Assembly (NCBI RefSeq): GCF_018100985.1
Contig: NZ_JAGJEI010000006.1
Coordinates: forward strand, 62,001-126,000
Direction of reading: 5' to 3'
DNA length: 64,000 nucleotides
From: Pseudoalteromonas sp. MMG007
Lineage (GTDB): Bacteria > Pseudomonadota > Gammaproteobacteria > Enterobacterales > Alteromonadaceae
The stretch's first letter is position 1; every line of letters starts with the position of its first letter. The notes beneath the pieces were generated by a model. The model was not told the DNA's origin. It made no database searches and saw nothing but the letters and a program-made list of their open reading frames with translations. The translations under genes were made by a program, and so were the position numbers. Shown here piece after piece: positions 1-8,973 of this stretch.

Positions 1-193
1 CATAGCTAAAGAACCAGTACCAGCTGAAGTGTTAAAAGCTGCAGGTGTTGATAAGCTTGAGTTTGGCGCAGACTACATTATTCCTAAGCCAATGGATCCA
101 CGTTTATTGCCTCGCATAGCTAAAGCCGTTGCTGAGGCTGCGGTAGAATCAGGTGTTGCGCAAATTGACTTACCTGAAAATTATATGGCGTAG
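1..193 (+). CDS. Malic enzyme, C-terminal end (partial)
   Basis: This is the last 63 codons of a gene that begins before the window; the reading frame starts at base 2 and ends with TAG at 191-193. The tail contains FGADYIIPKPMDPRLLPRIA followed by AVAEAAVESGVAQ. That block is typical of the C-terminus of bacterial NAD(P)-dependent malic enzymes, which decarboxylate malate oxidatively to pyruvate. The catalytic and nucleotide-binding regions lie outside the window, so cofactor preference cannot be judged. The gene converges on metJ across a shared terminator. Confidence 0.8.
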   Translation, partial: IAKEPVPAEVLKAAGVDKLEFGADYIIPKPMDPRLLPRIAKAVAEAAVESGVAQIDLPENYMA

Positions 194-210
194 TGTATAG
201 CGCTTAAACA

Positions 211-240
211 AAAAAACCTCAGCAATGCTGAGGTTTTTTT
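211..240. terminator. Bidirectional intrinsic terminator
   Basis: A run of A, a 7-bp stem CCTCAGC/GCTGAGG (217-223 and 227-233) with a 3-nt loop, and a run of T. It can serve both the malic enzyme gene (plus) and metJ (minus), which converge here. Confidence 0.9.
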
Positions 241-258
241 GTTTAAAAAGGTAACGAT

Positions 259-579
259 TTATTCTTCGTTTAAAATAGGCACTTCTAAGCCCATTTCTTG
301 CATTATCTTTTTAACTTCTTCAGGTACTTTTTCTGCATTGTCTTTACGTAGGTCATCGTCATTTGGTAATGGCTGGCCCGTAAATGCATGCAAAAACGCT
401 TCGCATAACAACTCACTGTTTGTTGCATGGCGAAGATTATTTATTTGACGGCGCGTACGCTCATCCGTTAAAACTTTTAATACATTTAGCGGGATCGAAA
501 CGGTGATCTTTTTAACTTGCTCTGATTTTTTCCCGTGTTCTGCGTATGGGTGAATATACTCACCATTCCATTTAGCCAT
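259..579 (-). CDS. metJ: MetJ, methionine regulon repressor
   Basis: MetJ is a ribbon-helix-helix repressor that uses S-adenosylmethionine as corepressor and binds tandem 8-bp met boxes to shut down methionine synthesis. The 106-residue product matches the usual length of about 105. It starts [20 protein letters not shown] and carries the DNA-contacting strand KKITVSIP near residue 22, then [22 protein letters not shown], the family signature. It lies divergent from metB, its expected target, with a met-box-like site in between. The start at 579 is the only sensible ATG for this conserved N-terminus. Confidence 0.96.
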   Translation of the reverse strand: MAKWNGEYIHPYAEHGKKSEQVKKITVSIPLNVLKVLTDERTRRQINNLRHATNSELLCEAFLHAFTGQPLPNDDDLRKDNAEKVPEEVKKIMQEMGLEVPILNEE

Positions 580-779
580 AAGATGTATCGTTGCCTCAGA
601 TTATTAATTTCTAACACGGCGTAAAAAGCGTGTAAATATGCGTGAAATTCTATCGATTTAAAAAAGATAGTCAAATAATAGATACCAATCTATCTTAATA
701 AGCTGGCTGTAATAGTAAATATAGCCTCATTCAAGTTTTATCGGTCTGTTATTTTTAGCCATCTAGAGCTTTAAAATCT

Positions 780-827
780 TTGACTTATTAAAACAGATAA
801 CTTACTCTTTTGGACGTCTAAACATCC
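780..827 (+). promoter_or_regulatory. metB promoter with MetJ-box-like operator
   Basis: TTGACT at 780-785 and TACTCT at 803-808 are 17 bp apart and make a plausible sigma-70 promoter. Immediately downstream, at 812-827, are two adjacent 8-mers, GGACGTCT and AAACATCC, resembling two copies of the met box consensus AGACGTCT (first copy 7 of 8). The site would overlap the start of transcription, as expected for repression by MetJ. No transcription data were available. Confidence 0.6.
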
Positions 828-847
828 AAATTAATCAGGTGACGAAT

Positions 848-2035
848 ATGAGCGAAAAAAACAAAGCGACTATTGCAGTTCGCAACGGCGTAGATGCAGA
901 TAAACACCACGGCGCTGTAGTTCCGCCAATTTATTTGTCGACTACGTATTCGTTTGCCGACTTTGATACAAAGCGCCAGTACGATTATGGACGAAGCGGT
1001 AATCCTAATCGCGATATATTAGCCGAAACGCTGGCTGAACTTGAAGGTGGTGCGCGTGGCATTATCACTGCCACAGGTATGGCTGCGGTGCATTTAGCGA
1101 CTCAGTTATTAAATAATGACGATACCTTAGTAATTCCACATGATTGTTATGGTGGAAGCTACCGTTTATTTACGTCTTTGCAAAAACGCGGATTACTAAA
1201 ACTCGAAGTTTTAGATTTAACTAAACAAGAAAGCTTAAATAAAATTTTAGCCATAAAACCTAAATTAATATGGATTGAAACACCAAGTAACCCAGTACTG
1301 CGTCTAACCGATATTAAAGCTGTGACTGATATAGCTAAGCAGTGTGGGGCGCTTGTTGCTGCCGATAACACGTTTTTATCACCTGCGCTGCAAAACCCAA
1401 TCAAATTTGGTGTAGATATTGTTGTTCACTCGACGACTAAATATATTAATGGCCACTCGGATGTTGTAGGCGGCGCCGTAATTGCTGCAACACAAGAACT
1501 TGGTGATGAGCTTGCTTGGTGGGCAAATAACATTGGTATTACAGGTGCACCGTTTGATAGTTATTTAACGCTTCGTGGTTTACGCACTTTAAACGTACGT
1601 TTAAGGCAGCATCAAGAAAATGCGCTTGCAATTGCAAAGTACCTTGAGAGCTCTGAATTTGTAAGCCAGGTTTACTACCCAGGCCTTGAGTCACACCCTC
1701 AACATACATTAGCAAAGGCTCAGCAACTTGGCTTTGGTGGTATGGTGAGTTTTGATATTAAAGGTGATGTTAACGATGCTGCAGCATTTTTAACAAGCCT
1801 TGAAGCATTTAGCTTAGCGGAGTCCCTAGGTGGCGTAGAGAGCTTAATTTGTCACCCTGCAACGATGACGCATGCAGGAATGGAACCTAAAGCCCGTTTA
1901 GAAGCGGGAGTGGGTGATACGCTCATTCGTATTTCGGTAGGTATTGAAGATATAAACGATTTAGTTGCCGACTTCGAGCGCGTTTTTAACCTTGTAAAAC
2001 CAGGACAAAACAAAAACGGTAACCGCATAGGTTAA
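848..2035 (+). CDS. metB: Cystathionine gamma-synthase
   Basis: MetB condenses an activated homoserine (O-succinylhomoserine in enterobacteria) with cysteine to give cystathionine in methionine synthesis. The 395-residue product is a full-length Cys/Met-metabolism PLP enzyme. The PLP lysine is Lys198 in HSTTKYINGHSDVVGG, the same number as in E. coli, and AADNTFLSPALQNP precedes it. The start was set at ATG 848 because AGGTGA at 837-842 is well placed; an in-frame GTG at 839 would overlap that ribosome site. metL follows in the same direction, but after an unusually long gap. Other gamma-family enzymes are similar, yet the metJ and metL neighbours favour MetB. Confidence 0.93.
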   Translation: MSEKNKATIAVRNGVDADKHHGAVVPPIYLSTTYSFADFDTKRQYDYGRSGNPNRDILAETLAELEGGARGIITATGMAAVHLATQLLNNDDTLVIPHDCYGGSYRLFTSLQKRGLLKLEVLDLTKQESLNKILAIKPKLIWIETPSNPVLRLTDIKAVTDIAKQCGALVAADNTFLSPALQNPIKFGVDIVVHSTTKYINGHSDVVGGAVIAATQELGDELAWWANNIGITGAPFDSYLTLRGLRTLNVRLRQHQENALAIAKYLESSEFVSQVYYPGLESHPQHTLAKAQQLGFGGMVSFDIKGDVNDAAAFLTSLEAFSLAESLGGVESLICHPATMTHAGMEPKARLEAGVGDTLIRISVGIEDINDLVADFERVFNLVKPGQNKNGNRIG

Positions 2036-2302
2036 GGGGCTGGTACGCCTGATGGGAATGTAGAATTAAATGCAACTCATCCAGCGCTTTGGTAGTCGTA
2101 CCAAAGCGCAATAACACCTAGCCGGTTTGAGGAGTTAAACCGTACGCTAATTTCGTTAAAAATTTCTCATATACGACTGCATGAATGCAGGAGGTAGAGC
2201 AATTTAGGAGTAATTAGTGATAATAACTAAACTTTTGCCTTGTTATCGACACGGCTTTCTTACCTCAAAATAAACAATTTAATTAAGCGAATTGGTATAA
2301 AC
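2036..2302 (+). promoter_or_regulatory. Hairpin-rich metB-metL spacer (possible structured leader)
   Basis: In E. coli metB and metL are almost contiguous; here 267 nt separate them. The spacer shows three inverted repeats: an 11-bp perfect stem with a GTCG loop (2084-2094 with 2099-2109), CGGTTT/AAACCG (2123-2128 with 2137-2142, loop GAGGAGTT), and CTGCAT/ATGCAG (2177-2182 with 2185-2190). Right after the third is AGGAGGT (2189-2195), a near-perfect ribosome-binding sequence with no start codon at normal distance. No T-run follows the big stem, so it is not a simple terminator. I do not recognise a known riboswitch; a leader RNA or a small inserted repeat are both possible. Confidence 0.45.
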
Positions 2303-4648
2303 ATGGTCAATTGTGTACATAAATTTGGTGGTTCAAGCTTAAGTGCTAGTGAGCGCTATCAAAGCGTAGCTAAAATAATTATTGAGCATACTCAGCCTGG
2401 CGACTGTGTTGTGGTATCTGCGGCAGGCAAAACCACAGATACACTTGTGTCGTTGTGGCAAAGTTATCAGCAGCAAGATAAACAAGCTGTCGCTGATATT
2501 TTACTGCAGTTAAACAACCATCAAAGTGATTTAATTGATCAATTGTTACAAGCTGATTTAAAGTGCGATGCACTTAAAACATTACTCGAAGAGCTAAATG
2601 TAATTGCAAGCTTAGCGCAAACTGAGCAGCTCAAAGAAGCGCAGCTACTTGCCCACGGTGAGTTATGGTCTGCGCGATTATTGGCTGCGTATTTACAACA
2701 GTTAAATACACATGCTGGCGCACACGATGCCCGCCTGCTTTTTACTTTAAATGATGGCGAATTGTGCCATGCTCAAAATAAGCTGCAATGTAACACTGTC
2801 ATTGATGCCAATAAAGTGAATGTAGTAACTGGGTTTATAGCTGCAAATACACTTGGCGATACCGTAACGCTTGGTCGAAATGGTAGTGATTACAGTGCTA
2901 CATTACTTGCCAATTATTGTGATGCCAAACAGGTATGCATTTGGACTGACACGCAAGGTGTATTTAGTACCGATCCGCGTAAAGTAAAAAAAGCAATTAA
3001 GTACGCTAAAGTGTGCCGTACTCAAGCCAATTTACTGGCACGCTTGGGTAACCCTGTTTTACATGCCAAAACGTTATCGCCTTTAAAGAATACCGATATA
3101 AAACTAGCCGTACGTAGTAGTTTTGATGTTCAAGCAAGTCCAACTCGTATTGTTAAAGAAGGCTTAGCTAAGAAAAAGCGCTTTATAACGACGCTACAAA
3201 ATGTTGATTTATTAACAGTAGAAGGCTTGAGTGAAGGTGAGGTTGCAAGTGTTAGCCAGCTTATTCAGCATAGTCTTCATCACTTTAACCATAATGGCGA
3301 AGTGTATTTAGTCGTACCGGCTGCACAAACATATCAAGTTATTAATTATTTTGCTGGTAGAGCTAATATTAGTGAGTCAAATTTGAACGGCTGTGCTGTT
3401 GTTGCACCAGAGCAAGACGTCAGCACACTTAACCTACAAGCTTTAGAGGTATTAGCTGAGCAAACTATAAAACCGCGTTTTGTGCATCAAGATAATGGTT
3501 ACGTTTTATTACTAACTGACCAATTTATTGATAGCGATGTGCTAAGCACATTGCACGATAAGCTAGTTAATAAAGGCCAAGAAATCGCGATTATAGTTGC
3601 AGGACTAGGCAATGTAGGTGAAGTATTTATACACCAATTGACCAAGCAACTAGAGCGTTTAGGTAGTGACTTTAGTATCAAATTAGTTGCTTTGGTGCGC
3701 TCTCAAGAGATGTTGTTTAATCCAAGTGGAGTTAACTCTCAAACATGGAAAAAACAATGGCAGCTTGAGGCACAAAAATACCAAACTAGTGATTTATTAA
3801 ATGCAATCAGCGAGCTTGATTACGAGCATAAAGTTGTAATTGATATTACAGCTAGCGAGCAATTTAGCGAGATTTATACTGGCTTTGTTCAAAATGATTG
3901 CCATTTAATTAGTGCAAATAAATATGCGGGCACAGCACCTACACGTTGGTATCAAACCCTTATAAATAACTTAGCAGAGCGCAACCTACACTGGCGTTAT
4001 AACACAAGTGTAGGGGCAGGCTTACCTATAAACTTCGCTTTAGCTGATTTACAAAATAGTGGCGATAAAATTACGCGAATAGAAGGTGTGTTTTCTGGCA
4101 CACTATCGTGGTTATGCAGTAAGTATGATGGCAGTATCGCGTTTTCAGAGTTAGTGCTTGAAGCGCAAAAAATGGGTTTTACAGAGCCAGATCCGCGTGA
4201 AGACTTATCTGGGCGTGACATGCAGCGTAAGTTACTTATTTTAGCCAGAGAGCTAGGTGTAGAGCTTGAGCTGGACGATATAAGCCTCTCGGCGCTCATG
4301 CCAGTTGAACTTGCTCAAGGTAGCTGGGACGACTTTATAGATAAAAAAATGCAGCTTGATGGCTTTATTGAAGAACACGCTGCAGCAGCCAAAGCTCAAA
4401 ATGCTGTGCTTAGATACACAGGGGTATTAGAGATTACGCACGATAACATTGTTGCAAAAGTAGGTATTACCTACGTGCCAAACGGTGATGCGTTAGCAAA
4501 CTTAACGCCAGGCGATAATATTTTTGTGATCAACAGTAAATGGTACAGCGACAATGCATTAGTTATTCAAGGCCCTGGAGCGGGTAGTGAAGTAACTGCG
4601 GCAGGTATCCATTCTGATTTATATTGGCTTGTGCAAAACTTAAAATAA
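2303..4648 (+). CDS. metL: Bifunctional aspartokinase / homoserine dehydrogenase II
   Basis: It catalyses two steps of the aspartate pathway towards methionine: phosphorylation of aspartate and reduction of aspartate semialdehyde to homoserine. The N-terminal kinase domain opens with VHKFGGSSLSASERY and continues with TLGRNGSDYSATLLA. ACT-like regulatory sequence follows. The dehydrogenase part starts near IAIIVAGLGNVGEVFIHQL and contains SANKYAGTAP, GVFSGTLSWLCS and GFTEPDPREDLSGRDMQRKL. The 781-residue length fits MetL (about 810). I chose ATG 2303, since the kinase motif begins there; an in-frame TTG at 2240 would add 21 unrelated residues. No strong ribosome site precedes 2303. Confidence 0.93.
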   Translation: MVNCVHKFGGSSLSASERYQSVAKIIIEHTQPGDCVVVSAAGKTTDTLVSLWQSYQQQDKQAVADILLQLNNHQSDLIDQLLQADLKCDALKTLLEELNVIASLAQTEQLKEAQLLAHGELWSARLLAAYLQQLNTHAGAHDARLLFTLNDGELCHAQNKLQCNTVIDANKVNVVTGFIAANTLGDTVTLGRNGSDYSATLLANYCDAKQVCIWTDTQGVFSTDPRKVKKAIKYAKVCRTQANLLARLGNPVLHAKTLSPLKNTDIKLAVRSSFDVQASPTRIVKEGLAKKKRFITTLQNVDLLTVEGLSEGEVASVSQLIQHSLHHFNHNGEVYLVVPAAQTYQVINYFAGRANISESNLNGCAVVAPEQDVSTLNLQALEVLAEQTIKPRFVHQDNGYVLLLTDQFIDSDVLSTLHDKLVNKGQEIAIIVAGLGNVGEVFIHQLTKQLERLGSDFSIKLVALVRSQEMLFNPSGVNSQTWKKQWQLEAQKYQTSDLLNAISELDYEHKVVIDITASEQFSEIYTGFVQNDCHLISANKYAGTAPTRWYQTLINNLAERNLHWRYNTSVGAGLPINFALADLQNSGDKITRIEGVFSGTLSWLCSKYDGSIAFSELVLEAQKMGFTEPDPREDLSGRDMQRKLLILARELGVELELDDISLSALMPVELAQGSWDDFIDKKMQLDGFIEEHAAAAKAQNAVLRYTGVLEITHDNIVAKVGITYVPNGDALANLTPGDNIFVINSKWYSDNALVIQGPGAGSEVTAAGIHSDLYWLVQNLK

Positions 4649-4665
4649 GTTATATATGTAGGTAT

Positions 4666-4697
4666 AAAAACGGCGGCTTAAATTAAGCCGCTGTTTT
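4666..4697. terminator. Bidirectional intrinsic terminator
   Basis: AAAAA, then the stem CGGCGGCTTA / TAAGCCGCTG (one wobble pair) and TTTTTAT. It separates the convergent metL and mrcA genes. Confidence 0.88.
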
Positions 4698-4709
4698 TAT
4701 ATAGATGCT

Positions 4710-7202
4710 TTAAAATAGCTCTTCTTCTGTTTTTGTATCTTCTTCAAATATATCGTTAGGCTGTGATAGCACGTATTTAGTCGGTGCTGTACCTTTTTCA
4801 AAATACTCAAAGCGACTTGTATAATCATTTTTATGACTAAGTAAACCAGTCGCTAAATCAATACGAATAGAGACAAGCCCTTCGGGTGGCTCAATGGGTG
4901 CTTCAGGAGTGCCTTCAAGTGCAGCTCTCATAAACTCAACCCATGCTGGCTGAGCCGTTTTTGCACCTGACTCTGCACCGGATATTTGATTACTATCTAG
5001 GTTGTTATTATAAGTTGAACGACCTAACGGATTTCCTGGGTTATCAAACCCTACCCATACAGAGGTCATCACTTTACTATTAAAACCACTAAACCAGGTA
5101 TCAACAGAATCGTTGGTGGTACCCGTTTTACCAGAAAGATCACGACGTTCTAATGCTTGTGCGCGCCAACCTGTACCACTCCAGCCAGTTTTATGCGCCC
5201 AACTACCCCCGCCCCAAATACCGCTGTGCAACGCATCAGCTATTAAAAACGCATTTTGTTTAGATATAACGCGAGGAGCACATCGACGAGGTTGTTCTAT
5301 TTCATCAGTGCTATTGTTTAGCATAAGTTCATTGCTTACAGGAGTCGCACTTTCGTCACAAGCAATCGCTGGGTTAGCTTTAAATAATACATTGCCATAA
5401 GCATCTTGAATTTCTGAGATAAAATAAGGTTCTATTAAATGGCCACCATTAGCAAAGCTGCTCATACCACGAGCAAGCTCTAAAGGTGTAATTGAGGCGC
5501 TTCCAAGGGCAAGGGACTCACTACGGTTAATATCTGAGTTTTTAAAGCCAAACTTTAATAAGTGATCAGCTGTGCGTTGCAGGCCAACACCACGCAGTAA
5601 ACGTACTGAAATTACGTTTTTAGACTGTGCTAAGGCACGACGAATACGTATTGGGCCATTATAAACAGCAGGGCTATTTTTAGGTCGCCATGCAACGCCT
5701 TGGCTTTTATCCCACTGGTTAATAGGGGCATCGTTTAATATGGATGCCAGCGTATAACCTTTCTCAAGTGCTGCTGAGTAAATAAAAGGCTTAATATTTG
5801 AACCGACTTGGCGCTTAGCCTGAACTGCGCGATTGTATTGGCTTTGCTCAAAACTGTAACCGCCTACAATTGCTTTAATTCTGCCATCTTGTGGATCAAG
5901 CGACACAATAGCGCTGGCAGCTTCTGGTATTTGGCTAAGTATGTAAGAGTCGTCTTGATTTTTACGTAGCCATATCTGCATACCCGGGCTCAAAATATCG
6001 GTGGCTGCTTTGGGTGCAAAGCTTTGGCGGTAACGAGTAATGTATTTACGCGCCCACTTTAAATTATCCCAATCAAGAGTAGTCTTTTGGCCATTTTTTA
6101 AAATAACATCAGCGCTCTTTTCGCTTACTCTTAATACAACCGCAGCGTTTAAATCGCCAAGTTCATTTACTGGTTTCAATTTATCGATTATTTGCTGCTG
6201 TGTTAAAGCTGGTTGTGTTTCAGGATCCCATAAAACATCAACAGGCCCTCTAAAGCCATGGCGCATATCGTAATTATGCAAATTATTAACTAACGCTGTT
6301 TGCGCTGCTTTTTGCACACGAGATTCAACGGATGTAAAAATTTTAAAGCCCGAGTTATAGGCTTTATCAACTCCGTAACGAGATACCATTTCAGCTCGAA
6401 CCATTTCTGAGATATAAGGTGCGTATAAATCTATCTCTGCGCCATGAAAATAAGCGGTAATAGGCTGGTTGGTTGCTTCATTATATTGTTCTTGGGTGAT
6501 GTAGTTTTCCGTTAATAAGCGTCCTAAAACGACATTTCGGCGAGCTTTTGCTCGAGTAGGGTTGCGAATAGGATTTAACGCAGAAGGGGCTTTGGGTAAG
6601 CCTGCAATCATCGCCATTTGTGCAAGTGTTAAATCTTTTAACTCTTTGCCATAATAAACTTGTGCTGCAGCACCAATACCAAATGCACGGTTACCTAGCT
6701 CTATTTTATTAAGGTAGAGCTCTAAAATTTCGTCTTTAGTTAATATATTTTCTATGTGTAGGGCTATAAATATTTCTTTAACTTTACGGATATACGCTTT
6801 TTCGCGCGTTAAAAAGAAGTTTCGCGCAAGCTGCATCGTTATAGTACTTGCACCTTGCTTTTTCTCACCGGTAGAAATAAGCACAATAGCAGAGCGTACG
6901 ATACCGATGGGATCTATGCCGACATGGTCGTAAAAACGGTTATCTTCAGTTGCTAAAAATGCATTAATCAGGGGCTGTGGTATTTCATCAATAGTGACAG
7001 GAATACGACGTTTTTCACCAAATTGATTGATCAAAAGGCCATCTTTAGTGAATACTTGCATAGGAGTTTGTAATTGCACGTCTTTTAAAACTTGCACACT
7101 GGGGATATCAGGTTTAACGTAGTAATAAAGGCTGATTAATGTAATCAGACTAATTAACGTACAAATGATAAAAAATTGTAAAGTTCGTTTTAATAAAATC
7201 AC
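4710..7202 (-). CDS. mrcA: Penicillin-binding protein 1A
   Basis: A bifunctional peptidoglycan synthase anchored in the inner membrane with its catalytic domains in the periplasm. After a membrane anchor (about residues 8-28) comes the GT51 glycosyltransferase domain: TEDNRFYDHVGID with Glu86, GASTITMQLARNFF and ELYLNKIELG. An OB-like insert follows. The transpeptidase domain has the SxxK motif S468-N-I-K471, SxN at 527-529 and KTGT at 692-695. The length of 830 is normal for PBP1A. It is divergent from pilM, the usual gammaproteobacterial arrangement, and converges on metL. Confidence 0.96.
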   Translation of the reverse strand: MILLKRTLQFFIICTLISLITLISLYYYVKPDIPSVQVLKDVQLQTPMQVFTKDGLLINQFGEKRRIPVTIDEIPQPLINAFLATEDNRFYDHVGIDPIGIVRSAIVLISTGEKKQGASTITMQLARNFFLTREKAYIRKVKEIFIALHIENILTKDEILELYLNKIELGNRAFGIGAAAQVYYGKELKDLTLAQMAMIAGLPKAPSALNPIRNPTRAKARRNVVLGRLLTENYITQEQYNEATNQPITAYFHGAEIDLYAPYISEMVRAEMVSRYGVDKAYNSGFKIFTSVESRVQKAAQTALVNNLHNYDMRHGFRGPVDVLWDPETQPALTQQQIIDKLKPVNELGDLNAAVVLRVSEKSADVILKNGQKTTLDWDNLKWARKYITRYRQSFAPKAATDILSPGMQIWLRKNQDDSYILSQIPEAASAIVSLDPQDGRIKAIVGGYSFEQSQYNRAVQAKRQVGSNIKPFIYSAALEKGYTLASILNDAPINQWDKSQGVAWRPKNSPAVYNGPIRIRRALAQSKNVISVRLLRGVGLQRTADHLLKFGFKNSDINRSESLALGSASITPLELARGMSSFANGGHLIEPYFISEIQDAYGNVLFKANPAIACDESATPVSNELMLNNSTDEIEQPRRCAPRVISKQNAFLIADALHSGIWGGGSWAHKTGWSGTGWRAQALERRDLSGKTGTTNDSVDTWFSGFNSKVMTSVWVGFDNPGNPLGRSTYNNNLDSNQISGAESGAKTAQPAWVEFMRAALEGTPEAPIEPPEGLVSIRIDLATGLLSHKNDYTSRFEYFEKGTAPTKYVLSQPNDIFEEDTKTEEELF

Positions 7203-7333
7203 TTATATTTCCCTAAATGGACTCCCAATTGCGAGTTTTGACTGCTAGTATATATTGATTAAAAAATGAATAATATTTTTTCAGATAAAAATTATAACTT
7301 GTTTATTATTAAAACAAAGGCCAAGTTGCAAAC

Positions 7334-8413
7334 ATGCTAAGTCAACTATTTCAAAAGCCGTCACCGATGATGGTAGGGATTGATATTGGATCGCACTCAA
7401 TTAAGGCTGTGCTTTTACGTGAGGTTGAAACGGGATTTCGACTAGAAGCACTTGCAATTGAACCTATGCCAAAAGGCGCTATAAATGAGCGCTCTATTCA
7501 AGATATTGAAGCGATAGGAAACGTAATTTTAAAATTAAAAAGAAAGTTACCTAAGTCGCTAAAATCTGCTGCTGTGGCTGTCTCGGGCCAAACGGTTATC
7601 ACCAAAGTAATTTTCATGGATGTATCGTTAACTGATGCTGAACTTGAATCGCAAATTGAAATTGAAGCCGATAGTTTAATTCCATACCCTCTTGATGAAG
7701 TGAGTTTAGATTTTGAAAAGCTCTCTACCAATGAGGCCGATCCGAGCAAAATGAATGTATTGCTCTCAGCCGCTCGAACGGAAAGTGTAGAGGCTCGTGT
7801 TGGTGCGCTTGAAACAGCTAACTTAGAAGCTAAAATAGTTGATGTTGAAAGCTACGCATTAAGTAGAGCTATGGATGTTTACTATCAACAGTTACCGAGT
7901 GACGCATTTAATCAGTGTGTAGCAGTGATTGATATTGGCGCAGTACTCATGCTTGTTAGTGTTGTTCAAGCTGGTGAAACCATTTATACCCGAGATCAAG
8001 TATTTGGGGGGGATCAATACACCAGCAGCATTGTTAGCTATTACAATAAAGGCTTTGATGAGGCAGAAATCGGTAAAACGTCAGGGGATTTGCCGCCTAA
8101 TTATACATTTGAAGTATTAGCGCCTTTTCAGACATCATTGCTGCAGCAAGTTCGTCGTGCAGTACAAATGTTTTTAACGACCAGTGGAAAAGAGCAAATT
8201 GATTATATTGTACTTACTGGTGGTACATCGATGATTAAAGGTATTGATCGATTACTTATCGAAGAACTAGGTATCCATACCGTAGTTGCAGAGCCCTTTA
8301 CTAATATGGAAATCTCACCAAAAGTAGATCGTAATGTAATGCAGCGTCATAGGACGCAGTTTGCGATAGCAACGGGCCTGGCATTAAGGAGTTTTTCATC
8401 ATGCCACATATAA
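7334..8413 (+). CDS. pilM: Type IV pilus inner-membrane platform protein PilM
   Basis: An actin-like cytoplasmic protein that binds the N-terminus of PilN and couples the pilus motor to the alignment complex. The sequence opens with the ATPase-fold phosphate motif VGIDIGSHSIKAVLL, has a second motif VAVIDIGAVLMLVS and ends with IVLTGGTSMIKGIDRLL. 359 residues is the standard length. It is the first gene of pilMNOPQ, overlaps pilN by 13 bp and lies divergent from mrcA across a 131-bp gap that should hold both promoters. Confidence 0.95.
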   Translation: MLSQLFQKPSPMMVGIDIGSHSIKAVLLREVETGFRLEALAIEPMPKGAINERSIQDIEAIGNVILKLKRKLPKSLKSAAVAVSGQTVITKVIFMDVSLTDAELESQIEIEADSLIPYPLDEVSLDFEKLSTNEADPSKMNVLLSAARTESVEARVGALETANLEAKIVDVESYALSRAMDVYYQQLPSDAFNQCVAVIDIGAVLMLVSVVQAGETIYTRDQVFGGDQYTSSIVSYYNKGFDEAEIGKTSGDLPPNYTFEVLAPFQTSLLQQVRRAVQMFLTTSGKEQIDYIVLTGGTSMIKGIDRLLIEELGIHTVVAEPFTNMEISPKVDRNVMQRHRTQFAIATGLALRSFSSCHI

Positions 8414-8973
8414 ATCTACTCCCTTGGCGTGAGCTACAGCGTGAAGAATCTAAAAGAAAGTTTGTAATCATGCTAATTGGTGTTGTTATGATTTGTTTCG
8501 CATGTATGTACTTACTCAGCTCTTATTACAGCGCCTTAAAAGATGGACAAAATTTAAAAAATAATTATTTAAGTTCAGAAATTAGCACGCTAGATAAAAA
8601 AATAAGTGAAATTAGAGGGTTGGATAAAAAGAAAGAAAACTTACAGCAGCGAATGAGGCTTATTGAAGAATTACAGGGTAGCCGAAATTTGGGTACTCAG
8701 ATAATGGATGAAGTAGCTAAAATAGTGCCTGCAGGTGTTTATTTAACAAAACTTGAGCGTAAAGGAAGTCAAATTCACGTTAAAGGGCGTAGTGAGTCTA
8801 ATAACCGTTTATCAACAATGCTTCGCCAAGTTCAAAGTTCATATTTATTAGAGCGTCCATCAATGCAGGGCATTGTGGCCGGTGCTCAATCTTCGCGTTT
8901 ACTCAGTGATTTTAATATGGAGTTTTATGTAAAACCTTTTGACCAAATTGGTGAGGTTAGCGATGAGCCTTGA
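8401..8973 (+). CDS. pilN: Type IV pilus assembly protein PilN
   Basis: A bitopic inner-membrane protein that pairs with PilO and carries the PilM-binding motif at its N-terminus. The product opens with MPHINLLPWRE, the conserved INLLPWR PilM-binding peptide. It has one membrane segment (about residues 22-42), then a coiled coil and a ferredoxin-like periplasmic domain. AAGGAG at 8388-8393 supports ATG 8401. It overlaps both neighbours, which suggests coupled translation. Confidence 0.94.
   Translation: MPHINLLPWRELQREESKRKFVIMLIGVVMICFACMYLLSSYYSALKDGQNLKNNYLSSEISTLDKKISEIRGLDKKKENLQQRMRLIEELQGSRNLGTQIMDEVAKIVPAGVYLTKLERKGSQIHVKGRSESNNRLSTMLRQVQSSYLLERPSMQGIVAGAQSSRLLSDFNMEFYVKPFDQIGEVSDEP

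Noticed and set aside
239-448. Plus-strand reading frame over metJ
   Set aside because: It lies antisense to metJ and starts in the terminator; no protein-like features.
2084-2109. Hairpin in the metB-metL gap as a plain terminator
   Set aside because: No T-run follows the stem, and metL downstream has no other obvious promoter.
2036-2302. tRNA or integron attC site in the metB-metL gap
   Set aside because: No cloverleaf with a T-arm and no attC core sites could be found.
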